Shown here in pieces: positions 48,623-60,678 of a stretch of 64,000 nt of DNA. The notes beneath the pieces are model-generated. The model did not search any database and was not told the origin of the DNA. It was given only the letters and a program-made list of their open reading frames with translations. Positions within the stretch are counted from its first letter, which is position 1, and every line of letters begins with the position of its first letter. Made by a program: the position numbers and the translations under genes. This DNA is from Branchiostoma belcheri (Eukaryota; Chordata; Leptocardii; Amphioxiformes; Branchiostomatidae): NCBI RefSeq assembly GCF_001625305.1, contig NW_017804342.1, positions 448,107 to 512,106 of the forward strand, in the 5' to 3' direction.

Positions 48623-50060
48623 CTGGTGCAAAAACTTCACCTGTAGGATGTGTTTTATTAACGTATACATAAATCTTCAACATAAATTATGTATAGTGGG
48701 CCTACTCTCCGAGCAGATCATGTATTTCAGAGTATGAGTGTCAGGACTTTGTTCCAGAGACTAGCCTTGCACCAAGTAACATTACTAGTAAGTACTAGTA
48801 CACAACAAGGGTCACTGTTGCCCTAGTTTTCCAGTGAACTGCCTATATGAAATATAGTTTGAAGATGCTAAACCCAAGTGCAAAGTACAGTGAAAGAATA
48901 TAGCTTGAAGCTGTACTACTTTGTATTACAGAACATGAGCAAGGAATCTGCAATTTTATTGCTGCAGTTCAAGCCATGATGAATGCTGAGAAACCGTCTA
49001 GTATATGCCAGGCATGGAGGAATGAAAAAAAGGCCAATTCAGTAGTACTAGTACATGGCTTGTCTAGTTTTATTTAACTATTCTATGACATGAACTAGAC
49101 TAAATGTTGCCCCTGCATTACATTATCCATTGTTATATACCGGTAATCTTGAATTTTTAGATGTTGCAGAATGACAAAAATAGTTGCAAATACAGTAGAG
49201 CTGTGCACTGGCAGTACAGTCTACAGACACATTTTTACTATGTATGTAGAAATTTGTCAGTTATTTTATTATTTTACTTTAATATTTCTTTCAAAGACAA
49301 GGAAATTAAATGTTTATAGATGTAGGTATGCTTAGACAACAGTGTTGAATATGTTTGGTGTACAGTGTGTATCGGGTAATGTAGGACAATATCAAGGCTG
49401 TAAACAAAGTGAGAAAGGTTATAGTTTAGAGGAAGTGTCCATAAGCATTGTATGTAAAAGTGCAACTGCAAGTGAAGTTTCACATTTGTAACCATGCAAA
49501 ATTATTTTCAGCGTGTAATCCTTATTTTATACTGCAAAATGGCCTTGTATTTTGTGTCTTATACATGTACTTCAAGAGACCATGTGTTTGTCTACTTATT
49601 TGTAGATGCATGTACTGTACTACAGAAAGTAGAATGATGCTGATATCAGAAAAACAAACAAACAGTTCATCATTATATATATTTACATGTAGTACATGTA
49701 CTAGATGTGCAAAGGTTAGATGTAACAGGTTGTTCAGTGTAATATAAACAAGCTGGCATGTTATGCTGTAGGGCAGTTCTGGTATACCAGCTATACAGAT
49801 ACAGGTACTGTGGACTTAATACCGGCATTGCTGTAAGCCCCCTGTCATGTATCGCCATAGTCGTGAAGTTTATAAATGAAGACGACAGAAGAAGGTGAAA
49901 AGAGGTATATAGTGGGGCAAAAACGTGACGAAATGTGCAAATGTCGATATAGAGATGGATATAGTGATATCCATATCATTATAGCACTATGTATTAGATG
50001 TACATCAGATATCAGAATTGTTCAGTCAAAAGTGATATTGATGAGAAATAAAAGCTAGTT
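48623..50060 (+). other. KCTD9 3' UTR, with polyadenylation site
   Basis: No other gene is visible. AATAAA at 50,047-50,052 is followed by a GT-rich stretch (GTTTTTGATGTAATG, then GTGGTTGTGAGC), a good poly(A) site 1.4 kb after the stop. An earlier cryptic site cannot be excluded. Confidence 0.5.
49700..49812 (+). mobile_element. LINE 3'-end fragment in KCTD9 3' UTR
   Basis: GTTAGATGTAACAGGTTGTT, GTGTAATATAA, AGCTGGCATGTTATGCTG and GGTATACCAGCTATACAGAT follow, in order, the reverse complement of 30,995-31,130, the tail of the LINE remnant. It contains the last few codons of that ORF and its 3' UTR. Confidence 0.7.
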
Positions 50061-50439
50061 TTTGATGTAATGGCAGTGGTTGTGAGCATGTTTGAGTACC
50101 AGTAACAGAAAAAGTTGACCTTTTTTTAAACCCCAAAGGGATGTAAACTGTTGGTCCCTTGCCAGGGAGTTAACACACGTCAGTATTTTCTATGATGGCC
50201 AGTTTTTTTTTGTTTTTTATTTTATTTAGAAAGGCCAATCAATGATAGGCTGCTAACCTGTTTAGTTACCTGCATTGTATAAAAAGATGTGGGTCCAAAA
50301 ATAGTTTGAGTGGGCTTTCAATTTTTCAGATTTAGAAGAACAAATTATCTTATGGTTTACGTTTCTCTGGAATAGCAAAAATGGATTTTTTGAGGTTTGA
50401 CTAGGGCTTTTTGTTTTTGAATATTTGCTGTGTGTTAGA

Positions 50440-50596
50440 ATTCTGTAATGTCAAATATGGCCGCTGCGAGGCGCTTCTAAAAAGTTGCACTGGGCATGCG
50501 CCCGAGCCCTCCCATCCGCCATCTTGGGCTGTGAAAAGAAAAACACAGAACACATGCAACTGTCAACAGCACGGAAAAATCCGCAAAAACTTCGAA
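50440..50596 (+). promoter_or_regulatory. CCDC50-like promoter with YY1- and NRF1-like sites
   Basis: CCGCCATCTTGG at 50,516-50,527 is a YY1 consensus on the minus strand; ATATGGCCGC at 50,455-50,464 is a weaker one. GCATGCGC at 50,494-50,501 is an NRF1-like half palindrome. No TATA box. The set is typical of housekeeping promoters and lies 70-140 bases before the ATG. Confidence 0.5.
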
Positions 50597-53500
50597 ATGG
50601 CGACGTCTCTTAACGCCATGGTCGAGGAACCCGAACCAGGGACCCTTCCACCGCCAGGAAAAGTCAAGGAAGGTGGGTAGAAGTCTTAATTTGGGGTAAA
50701 AACAAAGCCTTTTGTGCGGACTTTCTGGTACTAAGGAAGTCGGTTAGACCAACTCGAGTCCGCCAAGGCCAAGTCTCGGACGTTGGACGAAAGACGGAAA
50801 AAATCTTTTTATCTGAAGCTTTATGTAAAAAATTATGTTATCTAATAAGATTATAAACTTAGGAAAATTACAAAGCAAGGCGAATTTTCAGGTATTAAGT
50901 ACTACAAATGAAAAGCAACCTAAACTCTTGAAGGGGGAGGGAGAAAGATGATACTTAGTTCCGGTATCTCGAAAAGAAGAGGTTTTTGTTGACAACACTT
51001 GACAAAGTTATATATAACATTAACTTTTAAATGCTTTAGTTTGCCATATGTACACATTCATATACACTAGAAATGATGAAAAAATAGTAGAATCCTCAGC
51101 CCTTTGTTCCAAATTATGGTAGGTTTGAATCGTTTTGCATTATATTTTAATGTTACATAATTATATATAACGTTGTATTTTTATACTAGTACTTAGACTA
51201 ACTTAAGTTAGACGGGTATTTTGACATAAATGTTACGAGATTTAGGAAACCATGGCTTCTCAGTTGAGAGAAAAGCTTGTGCAAAATTATTGTAAGAATT
51301 TTATAACCATCTAATATAAATTATACTGTGTTTCCAATCAATGCTAATAAAAAACACATACTACGTCCCAGTTGTAGTCTATAGCCTAATACGACTATTA
51401 GATCAATGTGTTTATTTGTCCCCAGTGGCTTTTCTGTGCCCATTTGCCATGTATCATTAGCAAAATCCGTTGATGGCTTTGACTAATGTAAGATCTAAAT
51501 GTCAAGCTAGTTGAAAAGGCATCACGCTTCACCTCAGTTGAGGATGACAGCCGTTGTGCTAGGTCTAGTACTTGAATAAGTACTGCAAAACTCCTGCAGT
51601 GCTAAAACTGTGCTGCATGTATCAATTAACTCTGTGGGTACTGTCCTCTGGTTATAGTGGTAGCCTTTTCATTATCTGGCAGTTTGGTCTTCTAATGTAT
51701 ACTCTTACTGTCTTAGCCACGTCATTACCTATCAGATCTCTAGATCTACTTGTTCATTTCACTCACATTGACATAACAGTCTTGTTAAGTCCACCCTTTG
51801 TAACTCAGTGACATAAAGGGATACCCATTTACCTGTTCGAAGCTGATAACAATCTTTGCAGGACCAGTTTGATAATTGACTTCATCCGTCATAATCTAAA
51901 TTGCAACGACATGAAGGTTACACAGCTGTCAGTATCAGTGTTGCAGAAAATGGTAATTGGAACATGTCGTAAAAAAAGCCAACATACATGTCTAGTTAGT
52001 TGTATCAAACAACTCTATTCTGGTGACACACTAAGCAGGATTAGAGTTAATCTGGAGATTTTGTTGTGGTCCCAAGACCAATCCTTTGTTACCAGTATCA
52101 TATGGTTTTAGCAATTGTGTAAAAGACACAAAGTAGAATCATATTGTTGTTTACCTAATTCCCTCATATTTTTTGTTATCACTCAATACATAATGATGTC
52201 AAATAAAAAAAGGCATACTATACTAGTACTACAAAAGGTCTTTCTTTTTTTTTCCAAGCTTTTTTGTATGCTATAGGTCAGTAGACTACTGTCACTCAAT
52301 ATGAATTGGACCAACATTTTGAGGCACACCCTACAATCTAGCCTTGACGCCAGTTGATTTTGCTGCAGTGGCTGTGAAAAATTTCCTAGGGAGTATGCTG
52401 GCCTGCACTGGCTCTGGAAAACGTCTGGCATCCAGGCTACCTACAATCCTTCCTAGTGTAAAGACTCCAAATCTTATCACTTCCTGTCAGCAGTAGCAGA
52501 CTGTGTGTACTTCCTGTCAGAGTGGGAGGGGGGCTTCCTCTGAAAATCAATACCTGCCTATTGTAGAGAGTACTGTCCAAGCAGAGGTTGGTGGGTAACC
52601 GGACATATTAGAAAGGTCACAAACTTCCCCACCAACGTTTGTTTGGAGAATAGAGATTGTTTATATCAGAAGAACATTAAGTATTGAGTCACTCACTCAC
52701 TCATTTAAAAAAGACACTGGCACTGTTTGGTTGTATTTGTCATTTTTTGTCATTTTTTATATAAAAGATAATACAAAAAAAGTACAAGGCCTTTCCAAGG
52801 GCCTGCAAAATGAATCCACAAAGATCTGGCATCCTTCTAACTATACTGTATTATCGCATGTTGAGATTGAAGTTGTAATCATACAGACACACCCAGCCTG
52901 AATACCACTGGGATCATGTATTGTTGGACCGCTTCCCAATTAAGTATGCTATAAATCCAACTATTCACTAGTACTGTGCAGTCACTCACTGTTCCCTGGA
53001 GAATGTCAAAATCAACCGCTAGTTTTGGCTGTGCTCCCATAACTTGGCATTTTGGCAAGGACAGAGTGTGTCTAAATTCTAATTCTACACGTGAATCCTC
53101 AGTAGAAATGGCTGTACCTCTATCTCATTACCAACTTGGGCTGTAAGTCTGGCCTTTGGTTGCATATTTTAGTGTTCTGATATGAAAGATGTCAACACAA
53201 CCTTGGCTGCAAATCTACTCCAGTGATCAGGTTCATTGCCTTGAAATTAAAAAAAAAAAAAAAGATTGACCGAATAGTATCACTAACAATGAATTATTAC
53301 TAACATTGTTAGTGATAAAGTGTTGTCTACTGTGATAAAAACTTGAAACCGCCATAGTGGGTAACCAAGTCAGACTCATATTCACTGAACCAAGCAGTAC
53401 AGGAATATTGTTCTTATTCATGAAGATCTGTATATGTGACTGACTTGTTCCTATCTGTCCACAGTGCGACGAGAATGGGCAGTACGGGAGGACGGTGCCT

Positions 53501-56500
53501 TCGCCATGCAGCTTCAGGAGGAGGAAAGTGAGTACCATTATAGAACAAAACCTAATTACAGATCTTATTGCTCCTTTTCCAAGCCTGAATCTGAAATGGG
53601 AGCTCAACCTAACTTCAAAATCTTAAAGAAGTACTACAACAAAGGTTTTATAATTTTATCTGACACTTAGATTAGAAGTTAGATGCCAAGAATATCCTGT
53701 ATACTGTAGAAGTATCAATTGAGATGTACAAATATACCTACATATTAGGGTGCACCCACAGAAAAAAATGGGTGCAATTTTGGGTGCACATGCACCCAGT
53801 ATTTTGAGCCCTGCTGTATAATGTATAATATTGTTGACCCCCAGTCGAGCAGCATTACTCGGGAAACATCAGTCGGCGCCGCACCGTGCGGAAGGACCTG
53901 GTCGTAGCGAAGGACGTCCAACACGAGGAGGATCGCGTCGTTCAGGAGGCACTCATGAAGAGGATCGAAGAACAGCGGAGAATGTAAGACATGATTTCTT
54001 TCTGAATAGCAAAGCTCTTTATTCACAACCACTTGTTTTCAATGACCGTCTGTCATCTTTATCAGGGCAATTATGACTGGTTCACTGTGCACTGAAGAAC
54101 AGCAGAGAATGTAACTTATTGTAAGATAGCATTTCTTCTGATTAGCAAAGTTCTTTATTGACAACCACTTGTCTAAGATGACTTGTTTGATGACTGTCAT
54201 CTTCATCAGACAGAGCAATTATGACTGGTACACTGTACACTGAAACAAGATGTTACTGGTTCGTTGTGCATATATTATTGTAAATCACTTTGTACTCTTT
54301 GTATACTTTTAAATTCACAGTTTTTACGGTCACTTCTGTACTGCAAATTTATCATTATCGCGAACTTTCTTTCTTCTGCACCTGCCTCCACTGTGAACAT
54401 ATACGAGTAGTTGTGCAAACATGTCTTTTTCTCAGACCATGAAATTTTGCCGCCACAAATTGAAAGTCATTTACAGTATATCGCATTCATTTGACTACCT
54501 GTTAATAAACACGGATTGTTGTTTCTGTGTATGTGTGTTTGACAGAGAGGAACTCGACCGAGCTGTTGCAAGTAGCATGCAGGAAGCCCTGGAGAGAGAA
54601 CAGGAGAGAAAAGTCTTTCAGAAGGAGGCAGATGAGGTAAGGGACTATACATCAGTTCTGTGTCCTTTACAGACAGAATTTATCAAACATTCACAGAAGG
54701 AGGCAGATTAGGTAAGGGACTGTCACACAAGTTCTGTGTGCTTTACACAAATTACAGACAAAATCTGTAAAACAACCACCTTACAACTCTACATGACATG
54801 AACTTGCAGAAAGAACCGTATGAGCACCAACATTTCTACAGCACTGTATGACACTCATGCTTTAGGAATAGTATACATGCACTTCAAGACCACTGCAGAC
54901 ACTACTTAAAAGTTCCAAGTACAAAACATGTAGACGAAGCATTTTCAAGTCATACTAGGATACTAAATTTATTTGATTTCTCTACTTTTCTGTAAGGCAT
55001 ATATGTACACAAACGGCAGGCTAAGAGTTATAGTATCTGTCACAGTTTTTATTTTGTTGTGTTGTGTTTTCCTGTGATGGTGACCCCTTGTTCCCCCTGC
55101 ACTAGTTGTGGCTGAAATCTGAGCTTGACGCCCAGCGGAGACAGGAACTAGAGGACGAGGTTAGAAGTCGTGCCAGAATCAGAGCTGTCTTTCTACTCAC
55201 CGTTTCTCTCTCCACCTCTTTCAGCTACCTGAACCTTCCTAAACTCTAAACACCATGTAATGCCTGGCTCACTCTCAGTAACAAGACTTTATTCATTTTA
55301 ACATATCTACAGTCAAAATAATGCTTTATAAAGAATATGTAATATGTAATTGTTGAAGTCACAGTGACAGTAACAGTGTGTTTTTGCTCTTTTTACATTC
55401 TTTCTGTGACAGTATGATGTTAAGTGCATGTTTCAGTTTCACATCTAAAACATTCATGTATGGTTGTCAGAAGCATCACTGTAAAATCCTAACCCAAACC
55501 TGCCCTGCTGCTGGCTCCACGTCCTGACAAGCTGGTCATGTGATGTGCTTCAGCCAATCAAGATGCTGCATTAGGTCATTGCGGATGATGGGGTGTTGCA
55601 GTATATTGGCATGCCTTCTAAAATAAACAGCCGGCATTCATGGCAACCTGAAACATTGATGGGAAACCTTAGATTTTTTAGCTGAGGTTGCCTAGTGGGT
55701 AACCTGAGAAAAAAACATTTTAAACCCAGGGATGTCTCAGACCCGCTGTGCTCCTTGCTTAAACAATACAGTCTGCTATGTACAATGCATTACGAGTTTT
55801 GCACAGGTGCAGTACGTTCTGCCGATGTGCTGGGTGTTACCTTCGCAAAATGAAGGACATCCCTACTAGAATGGGATGTCTGAGACCTGCTGTGTTCCCT
55901 ACAGGAGCTGGCTAAGAAACTGCAGGACAGAGAGAGAAGACGGCTGGAGAGAATCAGCGCCAAGAGGAGAGAGAAAGCAGCGGAGGCAGAGAAATACCAT
56001 CGGGACGCCGCGGCTGCCAGGGATGGAGGTCAGTAAAACTGAAAAAAAGTTGGTCTATACAAGTCAAAGTTGTGTTCTCTTCATGTGAAGGTTTTGAAAA
56101 TACTTTTTTTTCATGTCCCAAGTGCCTCAGCAGATAGCTTGGAGCCTGAGTTTGCAAGGATATTTTGTTCAGTACAATGTATTTTCTCTGTCCTCCCACA
56201 AAGTTGCATTCTCTTCTTAAGAAGGTTTTGCAAGGATCTTCTTTTTCCCCTGTCCTAGGAGCCTCAACAGAGATCGGAAGGATAATTTGTTCATATTTAT
56301 GTTTACTGAAGGAAAGCGTTTTTGCTCTGTTTCTTCTTCCGTTCAAAACACTGGTCAATGACATGAATCAGACTGTCTGTCACCATGGTGCTGAGTTACA
56401 TAATGTTGCAATTTTATAGCAGGAGGGATTTAGACTCCTGTCTGACTATATACATGTATATGAATGTGTTTGAGTAAGAATTAACAAAGCAGACCATATG

Positions 56501-59500
56501 AAGGTAAACCTTATGCACTTGCTTTGCAAATCTTACCTTTCTAGTATTATGTTAAGAGTTTATCCCACTGGCCTCCTAAAAAGTGAAGATTTTGAAAAGA
56601 TATTTTTTCCTGTCCAGGTGCCTCGGCAGACAGCCTGGAGTCAGACCTACAGCTGATGAAGGTGGGTTCACCTCGCCGCGCCGTGGACCTCCCGCCGGAG
56701 GGTTACCTGGACGACTTTGTGGAGAACAACGCGGACCCGGGTCTGAACGACGACAGCTGGGTGCCACCGGAGGAGCGGGAGGAGGGGGAGGGGCAGGCAC
56801 AGGGGGACGACGTCATCGTGCCGCGCCCGTACGAGGCTGACGAGGTGAGAGGGGCAGTTGTAAGATTGGTCTCAGGGATAGTACTCCTGCAGGAACAACC
56901 AGAATAAGAAATAAAGGTCCCATTACACGCCATGCAGAGCATAGGGATGATGCCCATCTCCATTTCTGTAGCCCTTGGTTCACACAGTTGCGCAAGCACT
57001 ATAGCCCACTATAGCCCAGTGGTAATGTTGTGTGTTTGACCTTCCCATACTCTTTCCCATAGATGAGTGCAAAGCAGAGAAAGCAGTATGAACCATTTTA
57101 AGGTCTTTGGTATGACCCGGCCATTTAAAAAGATGAAGCACCAATGAGAGTCCAATATAGGACTCATGCAAAACTGAAAAAAAAGAGAACAGTTTCGATT
57201 GGAGCCTATTACAAACTGTATCAACGATGAGCTCAAACTTAAATTCACTGTGACTGGTTGAAAGATTGGTTATGTTACAATTACAAACATGTAAACAATG
57301 ATGAGTCAGATGCTCCCAAACACAAGCCTTATGAATATGAACTCTTTCACCAGGCCTATGCCAGACTTCTGCAGGAACAGGAGAAACAGAACGTTAACGT
57401 GGCCAGGAAGGACAGAGCAGTCGCCTCTACTGCACAGGACGAGGTAAGACTTCTGTGCAGGGTAGATGTAGACGGTCTGGGCATTCTGCATTTCAGAAGT
57501 GTGAAATTGCAGTGTAGTCTGGTATCAGTGGAAAAAACAGTATCAAAACCCAACATTGAGAGAAAAAGATTCATAATCCTCACCTTGTTACAATAACTTT
57601 GCATTTTGTCACTTTAAGCTAAGTAAAGATGGGATTAAACTGGATTATTATGTCTTTTCTTAGGAAATAGCCAGATATTTGCAGGACCGAGAAAGACAAC
57701 TGTTTGTGAAAGGGATACGAGAGAGAGCCAAGATCAAACACTCCAAATCTGATCATTCCCACGTAGGTCCAGTCATTACAATTTACATACTCTGAGCCTT
57801 ACATGCGCATATAAACTTTTGTCAATGCAGCTGAATACTAGTAAATGAAATAGAGCCAAAGAGAATTAATATAAGTCAGGGCTTGAAATGCCACCTACAC
57901 AAGCAGGTAAGATTGGAGCTGTGCTAGTATTTCTGTCTACTTAGTATCTGCATATAAGATGCACTAGTACAGTAGGTGTATAACTATAAGGAGTTTACTT
58001 GGTGTATTGACTGTCACCACCTAAAAATCATTGTTTCAAAAAGCTTGCTTCATCCCCACAGCTACAACATAAGCTTCAGCAGGATTATAAGAGACAGGTC
58101 TCGGCCCCCACAACTGCTAGTGTAGTACGCGGCAGTAGTGGTGTTCACGGCACCAGTGATTCGGCGGCTGGGGCAGTCGGTGGCTCGGTGGTTGGTGCGA
58201 CTGGGGGCTTGACGGCAGGGGCTTCTGGAACCGGCTCCCACGATAGGCGCGCGGACTCGCGAGGCTCCAGTCTGGGAAGGAACGAGACTATAAACACAGA
58301 GGTGAAGGTATGGTGGGCATGCGGTGGTAGAGAATGTCCTGTCTGGAACTCAGAAACGTTTCCCCAAATCTAGGATCTTCTAGCCTGGGTGCCAGACTGT
58401 TTCCAGGGCCTACATAGGCCAGTTCCTTGGCTCTAGGGCAAAGGAATTCATACCATAGCTTCCCTCAGTTAGGCCAGTTTCCAGGGCCCACACAGGCCAG
58501 TTCCTCAGCTCCAGGTTAGGCAGCAGGGAGATGGTTAATGATATAGCTTCTGCATTGCATCAGCTGAAAGTCATATGAAGAAAATAGTTGAAGAATGGTC
58601 TATACAGTTGTAAGGCATCTGGAGAATCTGGAAAGTAAATATGCAAACTCACTGGAGCATATGGTAGCCATATGGGCAGTTTAAGCCAGTTTTCCTAAGT
58701 CCTTTCATCCTTCTTTAAGCCAAAGTGCACAGAAATGCTCACATATGACACTAAAAACAGATAGTGGTACGTAAGAGTAAGGAATAATAATGTAAACATC
58801 ATTCTGTAATACAAATTTAATAGATAAATCATAAACTAAAAAATAATTGCTCCAACTAAGCGATAACAATAGTACAACAAAAATAAATAAGAGAAGGCTG
58901 TATGTAAAATTGGCTTTTCAACAGTTTTTCAGCAGCTATGTTACTAAGCTTGTATTTATGTTTTGTTTTGTTTTGTTACTAACAGCGAGTAGGAGGGCTC
59001 TACGTTGACCTTGGAAGACAAAGTCATGACCTCCGTCACAGACCAAGGACAGTCCATGTAACTAATAAACAGTCATGTCATGCACTCTCTAACTCTGAAA
59101 AAAATCACCATAATAATATTAAACAAGCACTTTCCAAGCCTTAAACTGTCTATGGTAAACTGTCGTAAAGTGTCTATGGTGAAAAGTATCTGTGTCTTAC
59201 TAGTATCTGGCTCTTCTATCTGTTGCACTTCCTCCCTCACCCTCAGTGTATTGTAAGTTTGTATGTTTACAAAATGCATGAGTAGGACCTGTGGCAGTGT
59301 GCACTTAATTATCAAAACTATCCTGTAGATAAGTCTCTGAAAGTGACATCAATCAATTAGTTACAAAATACTTTTACCAAAGTACCAAAAAGTGAGTGCT
59401 TATTGCTCAAATCGTTGTAAAGCAAAACTATTGAAAATTGTAGCAATAACAATGTCTTATCAGAGCAAATAGAAATAACCTGTCCTACAATAATGAGATC

Positions 59501-60678
59501 AGCACAAAAATATAGAAATTCTACCCCTGCAATGAAGAACTGTAAAGTGTCTTTCTCTTGCTACAGAAAAGGGTATTCTACTTCTGTCCTCCTGTCCTAC
59601 CTACATAGTGTGTGTGTAAGGTTGCTAGACAAAGTAATGTGCTAGACTTTACAAAGTAATAGATAAAGTAGATAGCTGGTCATGGAAGTATATGACACAA
59701 CAGTTGAAAATATTTTCCAGGCTGTTTCCAGGGTACTTTCATCTTTGAGCTCCAAATTTGGTTCAGGATCAGGGAGTGAGGTGGTAACAATGAGAATATT
59801 TTGTAAAAGGTGGTGTACGTTGTAGCTGGAGGTGTTGCTGTTGTCTTCATGGCCATAACTAAAATATACCCTCAAATTTAGCTTTTAGACTTAAGGGATC
59901 CTTGGTAGGTGTTGTCCACTCACTCACTATCTGTTTTATTGTCTGTTGTTCCCCATCTGGAGAGGGTTAGACATACTTGCACGTGGATGTTCAAGGTTTT
60001 GTGGTAGATTGGCAGCTACTGTGCTCCTTTTGGCTAACACTTTGAAGACTTCTCGGAAACTTAAAAAGGAGGCTCTTAGAAAATTCAAACTCTACTACTG
60101 GTACTAAGTTACGGAGATAACTTGCAGACATCTCCAGTGACATCCAACACTCTTCATTAGTGATGCTGAAGAAGAGTCACTCGAAATGTCCGAAAGTTAT
60201 CTGTAACTTATACTTATCCAATAGTATAGAGTTTGAATCTATGAGTACTGTTTACCTTGATGTCCAACCTTCATCAACTTAATAAGAAGGGTATTTTGTC
60301 TGGTAAAGAAAATGTTCAACATTCTTAAAGACAAAATGTCTACAGAATTGGGTGAAAGAACATCTGTAGATGTGGTACTAGTGTAGGTATGAACTACCTT
60401 TTTTTTTCATATTTCTTCTCCCCAGGCTGTGCGAGATGTTGCCCCGGACTCACAACCTCTACAAGACGTCGCCGACACGCGGTCTCGCGGCGGCAGCAGT
60501 TCATCCTCCTCCCCACGAGGTACCACCAGCAATGACTCTACTCCAAACTTTGAAAATATCAACATAGCCAGTTTGATAGATCCGACATGCCGAGACAGAC
60601 CGCCCGAACATCTGACCTCCGAACAACAAGGGGGTCAGCACTGGGTCAGCGTGAAGAAAGTAAACCTACCACCAACCG
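50597..60678 (+). CDS. CCDC50: CCDC50-like ubiquitin-binding coiled-coil protein, 3' end unresolved
   Basis: Exons: 50,597-50,672; 53,465-53,527; 53,845-53,983; 54,546-54,636; 55,106-55,159; 55,905-56,028; 56,618-56,844; 57,354-57,443; 57,664-57,762; 58,062-58,307; 58,986-59,057; 60,426-60,678. All have AG acceptors and GT donors and join in frame to about 511 residues with no stop reached. The start ATGGCG has A at -3. The N-terminal block (exons 1-3: KVKEV-RREWAVREDGAFAM, QLQEEEIEQHYSG, DLVVAKDVQHEED) closely matches the CCDC50 (Ymer) N-terminal domain. MIU-like motifs follow: ELAKKLQDRE (exon 6), AYARLLQEQE (exon 8), EIARYLQDRE (exon 9). Human CCDC50 binds ubiquitin chains through MIUs and modulates NF-kB signalling and receptor down-regulation in the cytoplasm. 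Exons 10-12 are Ser/Gly-rich and disordered. Exon 5 (donor GTTAGA) and the 24-codon exon 11 are the least certain. One or more 3' exons are missing. Confidence 0.83.
50673..53464 (+). other. Intron 1 of CCDC50-like gene
   Basis: A 2.8-kb AT-rich intron. 52,370-52,442 carries a reverse copy of the AGCCTGG-type short repeat. A poly(A) run lies at about 53,249-53,263. No exon or RNA gene is recognised; frames at 51,572-52,111 have no domain support. Confidence 0.5.
53967..54245 (+). repeat. 127-bp tandem duplication across the exon 3 donor
   Basis: GAAGAACAGCGGAGAATGTAAGAC at the exon 3-intron 3 junction is repeated at 54,094 as GAAGAACAGCAGAGAATGTAAC. The following intron blocks (TAGCAAAGYTCTTTATT, ACAACCACTTGT, GCAATTATGACTGG, CACTG) also recur. 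The second copy has lost the upstream exon body, so its donor is orphaned. Confidence 0.8.
54619..54755 (+). repeat. 75-bp tandem duplication across the exon 4 donor
   Basis: CAGAAGGAGGCAGATGAG plus the donor GTAAGGGACT at 54,619 is repeated at 54,694 with GAG changed to TAG just before the copied GTAAGG donor. AGTTCTGTGTSCTTTACA follows in both. Read-through of the true donor stays open to that TAG. Confidence 0.85.
56085..56290 (+). pseudogene. Two ghost copies of the exon 7 acceptor region
   Basis: The real junction (GTTTTGAAAAG-like, T-run, CCTGTCCAG, then GTGCCTCGGCAGACAGCCTG) has two decayed relatives upstream: around 56,090-56,150 (TCATGTCCCAAGTGCCTCAG then CAGATAGCTTGGAG) and 56,222-56,275 (CCCCTGTCCTAGGAGCCTCA then ACAGAGAT). 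In the first the acceptor AG context has become CAAG; in the second CTAG is intact. Neither continues into the rest of exon 7. Confidence 0.7.
56298..56545 (+). mobile_element. MITE-like repeat, copy E5, intron 6
   Basis: TATGTTTACTGAAGGAAAGC, CTGTCTGTCACCATGGTG, GATTTAGACTCCTGTCTGAC and TTGCTTTGCAAATCTTACC follow the family order. It separates the ghost exon pieces from the real exon 7. Confidence 0.8.
58381..58520 (+). repeat. Short dispersed repeat (AGCCTGGGTG type)
   Basis: TAGCCTGGGTGCCAGACTGT then GGCCAGTTCCTTGGCTC, with a partial second copy from about 58,470. The same words occur at 22,268 and 22,451. Confidence 0.6.
59058..60425 (+). other. Intron 11 of CCDC50-like gene, no feature
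   Basis: AT-rich, with no supported exon. An inverted pair around TCTCCGTAACTT-like words at 60,106-60,215 flanks a short segment, a possible small palindromic repeat. Confidence 0.4.

Noticed and set aside
54421-54711. 96-codon frame as a separate gene
   Set aside because: It is exon 4 of the CCDC50-like gene plus flanking intron and the duplicated donor.
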